Source: Cytospora piceicola (taxonomy: Eukaryota > Ascomycota > Sordariomycetes > Diaporthales > Cytosporaceae). Taken from it: DNA of 64,000 nt. Numbering within the stretch: the stretch's first letter is position 1; every line of letters starts with the position of its first letter. Shown one piece after another: positions 46,497-58,268 of the stretch. The stretch lies in assembly GCA_023375675.1 (NCBI GenBank), contig JALQBC010000019.1, forward strand, positions 1 to 64,000, in the 5' to 3' direction. The notes beneath the pieces are model-generated. The model did not search any database. It was given only the letters and a program-made list of their open reading frames with translations, and was not told the origin of the DNA. The translations under genes and the position numbers were made by a program.

Positions 46497-49400
46497 GACT
46501 TATTTGACCGTCGACGTCGCCCATTATATGATGTATGCTCAATCCACGAACGAGTCGTCTGTGTCTTGAGCTGGCTTTTGAGTGGCAAATGCTTAGTTCC
46601 ACGTACTAAGATTGATTTACCAGAGAGGGGGGATGAAAGAAGTAGATATCGCGGTGACTGCCTGAAAGAAAAGGTGCTCGAGTTGCTGCGGCTGAGATTG
46701 TCACGAAACCGCAGCGCCACGTAAGTGGGAACCTTGGACCTGCTTGCAGGACTAGTTGTCACCTAAAACGACACCCAAGCCCACCCTCATCGTCGAATGG
46801 TTGACGAAGAAAATAGAAGTGACAGTCCCACTCAGTCCCACTCAGTTTGGTGCCCTGCAGCCCAACGAAAGATCCTTGGAGTCTACCAAGTTGACACTTC
46901 TATCTACGAGCAGCCGGGCGTATGTAAACCCAAATTGGTAACAACGAACGGCCAAGGATTAGGCGTATCGAAGGAAGCGACAAAGTGGAGGACAGCTCTT
47001 TGCTTAATACCACGACCTCGGGGTTCTTCACTTATTTGAATACAAGGTCTTTGGCATATCGGTAGGCCTTGTCCCGGGGGGGCCCCATGGCCTCCGCTGG
47101 CAACACCAAATCCCTGTGCCCTGTACGTTGGGTACATACTTAATATATCCAACCCAGGATCTCCACGAGCAACTATCTGCACAATTGCAGAGGTAAAGGC
47201 AAGACCAAAGCGACAGTCAGCCAGCACCGATGCTCTGCGTCGGGGAGGCGGGAACTGGGGTCTCGTTCAACTTGCAATGATGCAGAAGCTCAGCCCTACA
47301 CGTTTTCTACTCATGGTTGTTGTGTGTCAAGGGAGATAGATGGATGGATGCGGCACCTGGCTGTTCAAGTGAGTAATTGTGTTCCACGGGGAAAATGCCA
47401 ACAGGCAAAGATGGATGGTCATTGGCATTGTGTATAAGTCGCTCTGGCTGGCAACCGTGGGTTTGCCCTGGGCGGAACGCTGGCTTGTACGGATCCGGTA
47501 GAACAGGCAGATGCAGTTGTGTTACGTAGAAACCGGCATGAAGCCAAGATAGTGATATCCTGGCGGGATCGGTCGGTGTACTGCTTCGCATTTCGGAGGT
47601 TCAGACAATGTTGTCCACGGTGGCTCAACAAACCAAGTGGTCAGTCATACAAAGTGGCCACTCTCTGACTAACGTGAGTATGGGGGGCCAGGTTGTAATT
47701 GTAGTCGTAGTTTCTATGTTGCTGTCCGTCGGCATGACAAGTTTGCATGTATTGGGCAGTGGCACCGTATACGATGATCTATATCGAACAGTCGGCCCTT
47801 GGAACCCACCTGCTGAGCAGGACATCGGTATCAGATTCTCGTACCAGGCACTGGAACTGGAAGCAGGTCAACTGGTGTTGAGGTACATGAGGACGACTGC
47901 AAACAACGCTGAGGATCCCATTGAGGGGGAGAAGTTGGACACGAACACGGAAGCAGGCCTGGGTGGGCGAAATGCAGGAAACAGTTGCCAATCATTGCGG
48001 GCATGACTGGTGAAAGTCCACTGCCGTCTGTTGTTCACACCCAGTATATGACCTCGAAGTGTCCAATTGGCTTAGCGCTATAGTTAGTCCATGAGATTGT
48101 GGTGCATGTTTGAGGTGAACAAACAGCAGCGTCGTTTCAGGATGTAGCCAACAGCCTTGGAAAGATCAGAGGTCCCCGGATTCCCCAGGTCTCACTCTAC
48201 CGCCTTTACGCCGTTGCACGAGCCATGTGGAAACACACGTACCGAGAGTGGGGGGCAATCGTCTAGAACACCGACACATGATGCCGAGGCGGCGGTTCTT
48301 GGCGCTGGGACAAATGCAACATGAAACGCAGAAAGGTGTCCGCCTGGTAGATTCAAGGTTGGGTTTGGGCCAGAACTATAAGGAACCGAAATCCGACAGA
48401 ATGGCGAATAGTATCGATGGCTTCAACAAATGAAGTCTTCCCGAGTTCCTTCGGTCCGCGAAGCTTCGAAATAATTGCCATATAGAGCTCGGAGGATTGG
48501 GGGAGCAAGGAGTCATCCAAACCGAGAGATTGCAACGACTTCATCCCCGAGTCTTCCGAAGTTTGTTCTACACGTGTGACGCACGCATACGAACATGGTC
48601 ACTTCTCGAAGAACAGACGCGTTGTCCCACAGACATCTGGATGGAATGAAAGAGGTTGGGAAGGACCGATCGACAGCCGGTGCACCTAGACTACTTGTAC
48701 AAGTCATCGAGACGAATAGCGGTCGCGAACTCGCAAGTGAGATATGAGCACTTGAGAGGCCGGGCTACGGCGCTGGATTGAGACGTTAGGACGTGCATCG
48801 GCGGGCACACATACACACATGCCTGGCTGCCTGGCATGCAATGCATATGCCCACTCAGGTGTATGTGGTCTGTGCCAGAAACAATGGGAACGAGGCGACA
48901 AGGGCGAGTGATGACTGGCTGGGCTGGTTGCCTCTTTTGGCCTCCTGAAGTGGAAGGTCATTGACGCTGCGGGGGCTGAACATGTCAACCTTGACGATAA
49001 CGTTGGGGGGTTATGCATGTCTGTCATGCAAAAGAAGGAAGCGATCGACTTGTCGGAAAGTACCACAGTACAGGAGAAGCATCAAACCTTGGTACTGGTA
49101 AGTAAGGCAACGAAAACCTGCTCGTTCTGGACTTGGGTGGAGAGGACTGGGTGATCGTCACTGGTCGATCTCGTATCGTATGTACATCAAAAGGATTTAG
49201 ACTTCTCCTGTGTCAGGTGTTTAGCGTGTGACAGTGTGACAGTGTGGCACAGCAGTATGAGCTTCCGATTCCTCGATGCTTATTCTTGTGTGTGTACTGT
49301 ACTTGATATAGACTTGACGCTGGTAATGTTTCCTCATTTACTGCGTAGTCAATCAAAATGCTTGATCTGCCGAGACCGTGAATGTCTAGCATTACACCTT

Positions 49401-51150
49401 ACCCCTTGCGGTTCGTTCCTCAACGGGAGTGGCTTTGAACTGCTCGGAGGAAACACGCGTTTCACATGTCCGAATAGGGCGATAGGGAGGGGCTTCAATT
49501 GTTGCCTATCAAGAAATTCACCCCCTAGGACAGAAAATAACCTTGCTGTACCTACAGTAGCGCAGGAACGGGCCAACGCCACGTATGTACATCCCACGTA
49601 ACGTACCTGCACTAAAATCCAGCCAAGTCGGTTGCTGATAAAGAAAAATGTGGCAGCAAGGAGGTCAGGGGTTGGTCAATCTTTTCCTTGCCCGAATTAT
49701 CAAAATCTTCCGTGATGCCTAATCTGACAATGACAGAAGAAGCCTGGAGGAGAAGAGAGAACATGGTGTATGGAAGAATAAGGTTGGCATTGATTAGCTC
49801 GTGCTTCTTCTTTGTCTTCACCATCAATTGCCCCTTTTTCCCTATGTTTCAGTCACGAGGTGAGGCCTCTCTTCTTCCTGGAGATGATGGCACCTGAAAG
49901 AATCAAGATTCAACCTCCAGTCATCAAGTAACCAGCCATCAATCACCACGAGAGCACCCACCCGGCTACAGTACACTACGCAAGACCGTGGACCGTATTG
50001 GTCCCATCTTTACGGTATCTCTCCGATCGATAGTTTTTCTTCATGGCAAATCTCCACGACGTGTTGGCCGTCAGTGCCGTGTGTGCTGTGGATCCGACGG
50101 GACCCTCATTTGACAACACGGATGATGCCCACATGGGATGGATCTGCACATCCTTGCGCACATGGCAACAATACTCCGGTATATGCCTATTTGCCTACAT
50201 ACCCAGTACTCGTCTGCAGAAGACCTCAGCGCATGTTGATGGAATTGGTTGGCAGCGTTGTCTTAGCAAATCCTCTGCTATTCCACCTTCGTCTCACCGT
50301 CTGGCTCTTTGACTCACCGAACGTGTTGTCGACCAGATCCGCGTTTGCGTCCAGTACCGCCCACATGCCCACAGCCTTGACTGTTGACGTTTGCCTATGA
50401 ACAGCCAGGACAACCTCTAGTTTCATCCTTGGACTCTGCTGTCCTCGGAAGTCCACTCGAAAATTTCCAATCAGATGCTGCCACAACCGCCCCCTGTTTT
50501 GTTAAATCTTTTCTTGGTGATTTTTTTTTTGGTCTTGAATCTTCCCCGGAACAAGCCTACAGTCTCCATCGGATCGGAAATGTCCCTTCATCCCACCCTC
50601 TTCGACCGGGGTCAGGGATATAATAACCTCCCGTTTCAATGCGTGGCATGTGTAGTATCTGCCGGGATAGGTGGAGCCTCCTCACACCTTGTCACCCTGC
50701 CAGTTCCCCTTTCAGATTCCCAGCTACCCTGTACCAGAACAAAAGGCCGTGATGACCCAAGTCTGCTCCAACCTGCTATTCCCTGCCTGTTATTATTGAT
50801 GCTCTCTTACGTTCTCGCTCCGTTTGGCTTGTCGAGCAACAACTTCGCTCTTTACCAGGTACCTAGCTTACCTCTTCACATTCCTTCTCTATCCCGCATC
50901 GTTGCTCGGTGTTGAAAACCCGGCCACACATTCTTTTATTTCTTGGGTTACCCAAGCGCAAGGGCGTATATCAGAATATATACCACCTCGCAAGCGTCTT
51001 CGGGTTTATACGTAGCAAGTCTACTGATTCCTATTACCACCGCAATCAACTCCTTGCACTTGAACCCGTTCAAGATACAAGAATATTACAAGTCACGCCA
51101 AGACATATACATCGACAGGCTCGGGAAAACAGACACAAACAACGCCCAAG
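46497..51150. other. Longest gene-free spacer (4.7 kb)
   Basis: I see no gene I can support. A plus-strand frame at 47608-48006 has one hydrophobic segment but no other support. A minus-strand fragment near 48353-48544 contains a Walker-A-like GPKELGKT by eye. Short repeats include a CCCACTCAGT duplication near 46831-46850. From about 50500 the plus strand is CT-rich, the likely promoter and leader of the GH16 gene. Confidence 0.5.
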
Positions 51151-52085
51151 ATGCGCGTTCAAGCATCAACTCTGGCATACGCGGCGCTTCCCGTGTTTGT
51201 TCTTGCGGTCACTCCTCCTGAATACGACGGCTTGTCGGTTTTCTGGTCCGAAGACTTCTCCGGCGATTCTGGAGACTCAGTAAACACTACCAAGTGGACT
51301 ATTGCTGACTGTATGTACCCCTCCCCCCCTTCCAATGATTTCCTGAACCAGGGAAAACCTTCTTGAAGTGCAGAGTGCTGACGGGACCACCAGCCATCGA
51401 CACCAACGACGAGATTCAAAGCTACACCACGGCGGCCGACAACCTGCAAATATCAGGCGGCGGTACTGTGCAGTTTGTGCCATGGGTGTCTCTGGATGGG
51501 CAATGGACATCCGGGCGGATTGAGACCATCGACACCTGGACCCCAGCAGCAGGAGAGATCATGCAAGTAGAGGTCTCTCTCCGCATGGGCAGCGACTCCG
51601 CGACGTCCTCCCAGGGCATGTGGCCAGCAGTTTGGATGCTGGGAGACAGCGTCCACCACGGCACGCAGTGGCCAGAGTGCGGCGAGATCGACATCTTCGA
51701 GACGGTCAACAAGGACGGCACGGTCTACGGAACCGTACACTGCACAGCCGACGCATGCTACCCCAACGGCAACGCAGGCCTCGCGGGCACCACGGCCATC
51801 GACGACGACTGGCACACGTACGCGGTCAAGATCAACCGGACGAGCAACGACTGGACGACCGAGTCGGTCTCGTGGATGAAGGACGACGTCGCGTACTTCA
51901 CCGTGACGGGCGCCACCATCGGCGACGAGGCCGTCTGGGCCACCATCGCCCACTCCCCGCTCTACCTGATCATCAACCTCGCCGTGGGCGGCGAGTGGCC
52001 CGGCGACCCGACCCTGGAGACCCTGCCCGGCTACGGCAACATGCTCGAGGTCGAGTACGCCGCCGTCTACACCAGCAGCAGCTAG
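51151..52085 (+). CDS. GH16 family beta-glucanase, secreted (2 exons)
   Basis: Exons 51151-51310 and 51394-52085 encode 283 residues up to a TAG stop. Residues 1-20 form a signal peptide with a hydrophobic core (LAYAALPVFVLAV). The concanavalin-like catalytic domain follows, with WSEDFSG near the start, WPAVWML, and the GH16 active-site motif EIDIFE in which Glu151 (nucleophile), Asp153 and Glu156 (acid/base) are all present. The fold closes with the final beta strand MLEVEYAAVYT right before the stop. Such enzymes cleave beta-1,3(4)-glucans in fungal or plant walls, or act as wall transglycosylases. The same frame continues after the TAG into a Ser/Thr-rich tail ending in a hydrophobic GPI-type signal (52086-52646). 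As written the product is soluble and secreted. Confidence 0.85.
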
Positions 52086-52646
52086 GAACTCGCCGGCTCC
52101 TCGCCCGACGGGGGCAGCGGCGCCATCGCTCCGGCCACCGAGGCGAGCAAGACCGCCGGGACTGATGTTGGTACTGCCACATGCACCAGCGACGCGGATG
52201 ACGTTTTGTCGTCTTCCTCTTCGCCTCAGACGTCATCGGCGTCGTCGCCTGTGTCTACTACATCCGTACCTGCGTCTTCCTCGGCCTCGCTTGCCTCGGC
52301 AACGAGCACCAGTGTCGCTACCCCGTCGGGTGGGGAGTCATCGTCCGCGACGGCGACGCCCACCTCCACCTCGACCCCTCCCTCCAGCACCCCTGGGGGA
52401 ACCAGCACTACCAGCATGGAACCCTCTTCTGCGTCTTTGACGACGCCCACCTCCACCATGACCACTCCTTCCAGCACGCCTGTGGGAACCAGTACCACCA
52501 GCATGGAACCCTCTTCTGTGTCTTCGACGACAGCCGCTACATACACCCCCGGTGTGAACGGTATCGTCAGCGGCGCCCAGGCTGTCAGGCCAGCTCTTTT
52601 GGCCTCCCTGGTGTTGCCTTACTTTCTTATGTATCAAATATTATGA
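52086..52646 (+). other. In-frame Ser/Thr-rich tail with GPI-anchor-like signal, behind the GH16 stop
   Basis: The frame of the GH16 gene stays open for 186 codons after the TAG at 52083-52085. The translation has a short Gly/Ser linker, about 120 residues dominated by Ser, Thr and Pro (typical of O-mannosylated wall linkers, with a repeated TSTTSMEPSS unit), and a C-terminal hydrophobic run (PALLASLVLPYFLMYQIL) after small residues, as in GPI attachment signals. This is the usual tail of GPI-anchored fungal GH16 enzymes. It is either a tail lost by a recent nonsense mutation or one reached by readthrough or by an optional intron. Confidence 0.7.
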
Positions 52647-53721
52647 GCGGTGGTCAACCGCTCTGGGTTGGGTTGGGTTGGGTTGGTTTTTGATACCCGG
52701 CTGGCTAGCTTGGGAAGAAAAAAAGTGATAGATAATCAACTTCTGCCGTATATATTATTAGTGACTATTTTAGAAATCAGATACCACTTGCATTTTGTGT
52801 CCTTTTACTTACTGCTCTGGAGATGCACCTCTTGATGCGATCCGATACAGCGTCGATGGCAAGGTACCCAGGAACGCATCATAACGCAAGCTCATGGGAA
52901 ATATCGATTGAGTCACGGTGTATCGATTGTGTATCCTGGCAATGTGTCGTTGCGTAGTATTCCAGTCAAGGTCTATATAGCTCGCAAGTGACGGTCAGGG
53001 AATGAAGGCGAGGCTGCCGTCAGGAACCACCATTTTCCGTTTTGGGGAATGATCCTCCAAGGCGACGAGCCAGCCTTGTAAGTCAAGACGAGGCTGAATT
53101 GTGTAACCTGATGGCAATAGGATTTTCACCCATCCCCTCAAATCGGCCCTCGTTCTTGATTTGGTGGAGTTTATCCCAGAGATTCCAATCCCGTAGTTGT
53201 CGTAGATTTCTTATACTGAGAAAACTGAGAAAACTTGAGCACATATCAACTGCTCTTCTGCACTCACTTCGTCGACTCCACACCCCCCCTTCTTTTCCAC
53301 GACCCAAAGCCACTGATTCCCTCACGAGAACATAAGAATAAGTACATGTATCCATTTCAAGCTTTCCATTTTGAAGGATCAGTGTCTGCGATAGTTGGCA
53401 AGAAGCGGCTATTTCACTGAGCTTTGACTGTACGCCCGATGGTGTTGAGTCTTTAACACCGATAACGATGTGACTATGGAGGTACACAAAAGAGGATTGA
53501 TCGTGCCCTTGCTCGGTGATATCTGTTTTTTTTTTCTTTTGCCGCGGATCATTTGTTTCCGGCTGTGGTCTCAGCACGTTGAAGCTATCATGTGTGTGCA
53601 TGGGGTCAAATACCCCCTTGAATGGTATGAGACAGACCTGTCTAAGAATGAGGACGATGTGGTTTGGTGAGAGTATCTGTTTGTTGAACATGAAAAAAGT
53701 TCTATCCGTAGTCTCTGGGTG
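52647..53721. other. Convergent 3' spacer
   Basis: About 1.1 kb between the tail-to-tail GH16 and TFB6-like genes. It holds a (GGGTT)n run at 52665-52687 just after the GH16 tail. A 202-codon minus-strand frame at 53083-53691 overlaps others and has no recognisable content. Confidence 0.6.
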
Positions 53722-54651
53722 TCATGATGAGAAGGGCGTTTGGTCCAAGACCTCGCCCAGCTGCACGAGAGTCCTCTCGTAAACCCGCGCGACATCCATA
53801 TACATGTCATCATCCGGGTCCTCCCAGTTCGGGTCCATAAACCCACTACTCTCCGCGGCACTGTCGGTGGCTTCGGCCTCGCTCTCTAGCTCGGTTATCT
53901 CTTGCTCGGTATCTTCTTCTTCGTCCTCCTCCTCTTCCTCTTCCCCTTCTTCTTGGGGCTGTCTCGTCATGGTCTCAGTCACAACCACCCGCGTCTGCTC
54001 CACTATGCTCTTGCAACGGACCATGTCCGTCTTGGTCAAGACGCCCCGCACGCCGTTCTCAAAGCCCGGAAGCGTCTCCTTTGTGTCGATGTCCTGGCCG
54101 GCCAGGAGGCTCGCGAAGCAGTAGTCGAGCTTGCGGAGTATGGAGAACAGCGGCTCGGGCTGCGGGGGGAACTTGGTGACCCATTCGGTGAACTCGTTCG
54201 CGATGTTCAGGAGGTAGGGTATCTGGAGGGCAGCTGTGCGCAGTCAGTGGCGAGGTTGTCAGCCGCCAGGCAGGATCGGATGTGCCCGGTGAGGCAATCC
54301 AGGAGGGGGTTTGGTGGTGAAGGGGCCCAACTCACGCGTGCCAGAGAGCCATATTATGTTCAACAGCGCCTCGAGGTCCCTGCACAGCTCGCCCACCGAC
54401 CTGTACCCCGCCACGTCGTCGCCGGGCTTGCGCGGCTGGAACTTCTTGACGTAGCGCCGCTGGACGTACATCAGCTGGCCGTCGACGTAAGTGCGGGTCT
54501 TCTCCTCCTTGGCCGAGCCGGCGCGCAGCGGGTGCGACCGCGGGCGCGGCAGCCCGGACGCCGACGAGGTCCCGCTGGGGGCGGGCGAGGGCAGCGTCTG
54601 CTGGGGCGGGAGGAAACCGCCCGGGCCCGGGGCGTTGGACGTGTCAGCCAT
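53722..54651 (-). CDS. TFB6-like (TFIIH subunit 11) family protein (2 exons)
   Basis: Exon 1 is 54651-54336, exon 2 is 54233-53722; the 102-nt intron has a GTGAGT donor and the spliced product is 275 residues. The start is the first ATG. Residues ~1-50 are Pro/Ser-rich; ~50-105 contain TYVDGQLMYVQRRYVKKF and a segment ending WLSGT; the splice restores the continuous PALQIPYLLNIANEFTEW helix. FSILRKLDYCFASLL and TDMVRCKSIVEQTRV helices follow, then a run of Glu/Asp. This pattern matches my memory of fungal TFB6 proteins, which in yeast help release the Ssl2 helicase from TFIIH. Orthologues are sometimes mislabelled as meiotic proteins. The assignment is tentative; the gene itself is secure. 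Confidence 0.55.
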
Positions 54652-55067
54652 GGTCGATGTTGTTTGGTGATGGGTTCCAGCCGTGTGATTTATTGGAGTT
54701 CCATGGCATCTTCTTGTTTTCTTGTCAATGGGAATGGCAATGGCTAGGTTTAGCCAGATGCGGTTGTGTTTGGGGTCAGATGCGACGAAGCTCTGGGGAG
54801 TTCTTTCCGGGGGGGTAATGACGTTAGCGCCCTGGAGCTGCTGTACATACCTACTGTGAGGTATGCTGCAGTGGGTGCTGAGCTTTAAGTGGAGCGGCTT
54901 GCTCGCGGACGGAAGGCTTCCGCGTGAGGCTCTTTGGACGCTAAAAATTCCATTCTCGATCTGACGTCGGCAGTCCCCATGTTTGCGACTGCAAGAAGAT
55001 TAACTCCAGACCTCACGATCCTTCTCAACCACAACAACCGATCTCCAACCCCAACAGATCAATCAAA
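54652..55067. promoter_or_regulatory. Shared divergent promoter, TFB6-like and Tom6-like genes
   Basis: A 416-bp intergenic region between two head-to-head genes must hold both promoters. I cannot point to a specific element. The stretch near 55025-55067 before the Tom6-like start is rich in CAA/ACC, typical of a fungal 5' leader. Confidence 0.5.
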
Positions 55068-55326
55068 ATGCCTCCCAAGAGAGTCGTCTACGTCCAGCCC
55101 GGTGGTTCCCGCCGTCAGCCCAAGGGCTACTTCGCCTCTACCTACGACACCCTGACCTCCCCCGAGAACTCTGCCATGGTCAAGGCCATTGCTTCCTTCA
55201 CAGTACGATACCAACCATCCACAGCAGCGCAGCTGCACTTATAAGCAAACAATGGCTAACCCACGTCTCTAGGTCGGTGTTGCTTTCCTCGGAAGCTCCT
55301 GGGGCGAGTTCCTGCTGCCTCCGTAA
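55068..55326 (+). CDS. Tom6-like mitochondrial outer-membrane translocase subunit (2 exons)
   Basis: Exons 55068-55202 and 55273-55326 give a 62-residue protein. It begins MPPKRVVYV, has a basic N-terminal part (GGSRRQPKG), a conserved-looking core FASTYDTLTSPENSAMV, and a single C-terminal membrane segment (KAIASFTVGVAFLGSSW) with a very short tail ending LLPP. The intron splits that segment and has a GTACGA donor. Small size, tail anchor and the TSPEN core fit fungal Tom6, which stabilises the TOM import channel. Another small tail-anchored Tom subunit cannot be excluded without a profile search. Confidence 0.62.
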
Positions 55327-56579
55327 GCTACAACCCAACCCACCCTGTTCTGCGTATCCGGGTCCGGAAGTCGAGGAAGCTATCGACCACAATCAGTGGT
55401 GCCAAAATCAAGCGAGATGCTAATAACGCCGCCGCTACACAGTCAATAAATCAGTCCGTCAAAATACAAGAGAACCAAATTTTGCGAACCCCGACGGGGA
55501 CGACGAAAATCTCCCGACGCGACGAGAGCTCCGGGATGTACAATACGATGTCGAGGCGGTCATGACGATTTGTACGATGCGGAATGATCAAGCCTGCGAG
55601 GCCGGAAGGAGTCCACGAGGCAGGGCACGGAGCCAATGCATACGTTAGGGGTCTGGCTGGGAAGGATGGCAATGCCAGGAATAGAGGCGGTTGTCCCTCC
55701 AATGAAATACATCTCCCAATATCCTTGAACTACTTCTTCATCCATACTTGATCCGTACGCTTCCGCCGTATCTGACGGCATAGGGCACAGCTTCGCGAAA
55801 TCCTGGGATAGTTTTCTGATACGGAGTGTTCAACGAGCTGCTGCTCATGGTGCATGAATGATCAAGACGCCCGGTAGGGCAACAACAAGATGATATCGAG
55901 TGGTTCACATCCATCTTGCAGTCGCTCGGCCCCACACCCCGGACGGACAGTCATCGTGTGAAAGGCTTATATGTCGCCCCAAGGCACAGAAACCACATCA
56001 GAGTCGTGGGAAGGATCCAAGCACACGATTGGCTGTTGACCAGGCAAGTATTGGAGCGTGGGCTTCCTTGATGAAGATTATTGTGGAACCGATGAGCCCG
56101 ATGTTGGGAGAGTACTTGGCTTCTTGAGGTGGCAAATCAATAATGCTCCCCATAAGGGATGCCGAAATGGCTGCGAGATAGTACGTCAGGGAACGTGGGC
56201 AGGTTGATGAGGCGGACAAGATAGGCTGAGGCGGACAAGCGGAACGAAGTGAACCGAGGTGGACTGATCCGGTGTGGGCCGAGATGGGCTGACGTGAACT
56301 GCGGTGTTATCATATATATTTAACGAGTACCTGCTCAAGTAGTTTGCACGAGACTGGTTGGCTCCCTTCTGTGTCTGTTTTGATTATACTTCTTTCTCTT
56401 CCCAATGGCGAGCACTTATTTAAGGGACAGCTCATGTTTGGTTGCAGTGGTATCAATTTCTATCATTCTATCGCCCATATGGCCACGGTCTGACCGCGTG
56501 TCTATACATAGTAGCGGGTTCCTTTATCCCCAACGCCAAATATCACCATGCCCCTTCCTGAATTTACCCTCCAACACGA
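55327..56579. other. Convergent 3' spacer
   Basis: About 1.25 kb between the Tom6-like and acetolactate synthase genes. Short degenerate repeats of GAGGCGGACAAG lie at about 56208-56240. No gene seen. Confidence 0.6.
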
Positions 56580-58268
56580 CTAGGACATGCTGTCCGCGAT
56601 GACCTTGTTCATCAGCTCGATGTTATCCCTGTAATCAATGATGACGTCCACGATGCAGACACCCTTGTAAGCCAGAGCCTCCTTCATGACAGACTCGAGC
56701 TCGTCCGCGCTGTTGACACGGAGGCCCTTGGCGTCGAACGCGTCGGCGTACTTGACGAAGTCGACGCCGCCCAGGTCGATGCCGGAGCTGCGGCCGTACT
56801 TGGCCACCTCCTGGAACTCGACCATGTTGTACTTCTCGTCGTTCCAGATGAAGTGGGTGATGTTGCAGCCCTGCTGCACGGCCGTGGACAGCTCCTGGCC
56901 CGAGAACATGAAGCCGCCGTCGCCCGAGATGGACACGATCTTCTGCTCGGGGCCGTGCACCAGCGACGCGCCGATGGCCCATGGCAGGGAGACGCCGAGG
57001 GTCTGCTGCGAGTTGGAGACCAGGAAGGTCTTGGGGGAGTACGAGTAGAAGTACCTGCTCAGCCAGATGTAGTGCGAGCCGATGTCGGAGATGACGGTCG
57101 TCTTGGGCGAGATCATGCCCTGCAGGAGGCGGATGAAGTGGAGGGGGTGGACGGGGCCGTCGGCGCTGACGCTGCCGAGGGCCTTGGAGCCCGTCTCCCA
57201 CTCGTGGAACGTCTTGTGGATCTTCTTGGCGACCTCGGTGTTCTGGGGGCGGGCGGCCTTGGTGACCTTGCTGGTCAGGTCGACAAAGTTGTCGGCCATG
57301 GAGCCGATCAGCTCGACCTCGGGGCTGTAGGCGACGCTCAGGGAGGCCTGCAGGGTGTCCATGTGGATGATGGGCACGGTGTGGGTGTTCCAGTCGGCGG
57401 GGTCGTACTCGGCGTGGTCGTAGCCGACGGTGATGATGAGATCGGCCTTGGACATCATCTGGTCACCGGGCTGGTTGCGGAAGAGACCGACACGGCCATA
57501 GAAGAGGTGCACGAGCTCCTGGGAGATGGCGCCGGCGGCCTGGAAGGTCTCGACGACGGGCATGGGGTGCTTCTTCAGGAATCCGTGGACAGCGTCGACG
57601 ACCTTGTGGTCGGCACCACGCATACCCAGGAAGATGACCGGGAACTTGGCGTTCTCGATCAGCTTCGCGGCCTGGGCCAACGAAGCCTGGGGCGAAGGCC
57701 CGTACTCAGGAGGTGTGAAGGAGCGGGATGGTGCGGCAGGGTTGATCGACTTGTGTCCCGGTGTCATAACATCGATGGGCAGTGACACAACGGTCGCGCC
57801 CTGGGGGCTAGCAGTAGCCACACGGAAAGCATCCAGCATGATCTCCGAAACCTGGTCCTCGACCACCGCCTGGGTGACCTTCTTCGTCACCGGCCTCAAC
57901 AGGGCAATGGCCTGGAGACTCTGGTGGACACGCTTAGCAGCCTGGGCACGCTTGACGCTGCCCACGATGGCGACGACGGGGCATCCCTCGTCGTTGGCCG
58001 TCACGAGACCGGTTACCAGGTTACTCGTGCCGGGGCCGGAGGTAGCAATGCATACACCGGGCTTGCCGGTGATCTTGCCGATAGCTCCGGCGATGAAGAC
58101 GGCGTTCTGCTCGTGTCGGCAGACGATGAGCTTGATCTCAGGGTGGTCGATGAGGGCGTTGAAGACGGAGTCGATCTTTGCGCCGGGCACACCGAAGACG
58201 TATTCTACACCGGCGTTGACCAGGGACTGGACGACGACCTCGGTCGTCTCGTGCTGCTCGGAAGCCAT
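56580..58268 (-). CDS. Catabolic-type acetolactate synthase (ThDP-dependent)
   Basis: An intronless 562-residue enzyme expected to join two pyruvate molecules into 2-acetolactate with release of CO2. All three domains of the ThDP family are present: the Pyr domain with FGVPGAKID and the catalytic Glu53 in RHEQNA, a central domain, and the PP domain with the GDGGF motif at ~449-453 followed by the metal-binding Asn in IWNDEKYNMV. Throughout it matches the bacterial catabolic (BudB/AlsS) form rather than the biosynthetic Ilv2 enzyme: the length is shorter, there is no mitochondrial transit peptide, and motifs such as GRVGLFRNQPGD and QQTLGVSLPWAIGA are of the catabolic type. It is therefore probably cytosolic and FAD-independent, perhaps feeding acetoin formation. 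The first ATG is 58268; the frame extends one GTG codon further. Confidence 0.9.
   Translation of the reverse strand: MASEQHETTEVVVQSLVNAGVEYVFGVPGAKIDSVFNALIDHPEIKLIVCRHEQNAVFIAGAIGKITGKPGVCIATSGPGTSNLVTGLVTANDEGCPVVAIVGSVKRAQAAKRVHQSLQAIALLRPVTKKVTQAVVEDQVSEIMLDAFRVATASPQGATVVSLPIDVMTPGHKSINPAAPSRSFTPPEYGPSPQASLAQAAKLIENAKFPVIFLGMRGADHKVVDAVHGFLKKHPMPVVETFQAAGAISQELVHLFYGRVGLFRNQPGDQMMSKADLIITVGYDHAEYDPADWNTHTVPIIHMDTLQASLSVAYSPEVELIGSMADNFVDLTSKVTKAARPQNTEVAKKIHKTFHEWETGSKALGSVSADGPVHPLHFIRLLQGMISPKTTVISDIGSHYIWLSRYFYSYSPKTFLVSNSQQTLGVSLPWAIGASLVHGPEQKIVSISGDGGFMFSGQELSTAVQQGCNITHFIWNDEKYNMVEFQEVAKYGRSSGIDLGGVDFVKYADAFDAKGLRVNSADELESVMKEALAYKGVCIVDVIIDYRDNIELMNKVIADSMS

Noticed and set aside
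47608..48006. 132-codon plus-strand frame with one hydrophobic segment
   Set aside because: No homology recognised, no supporting introns or neighbours; a single hydrophobic run occurs easily by chance.
56853..57785. 310-codon plus-strand frame opposite acetolactate synthase
   Set aside because: Antisense shadow of strongly GC3-biased coding sequence.
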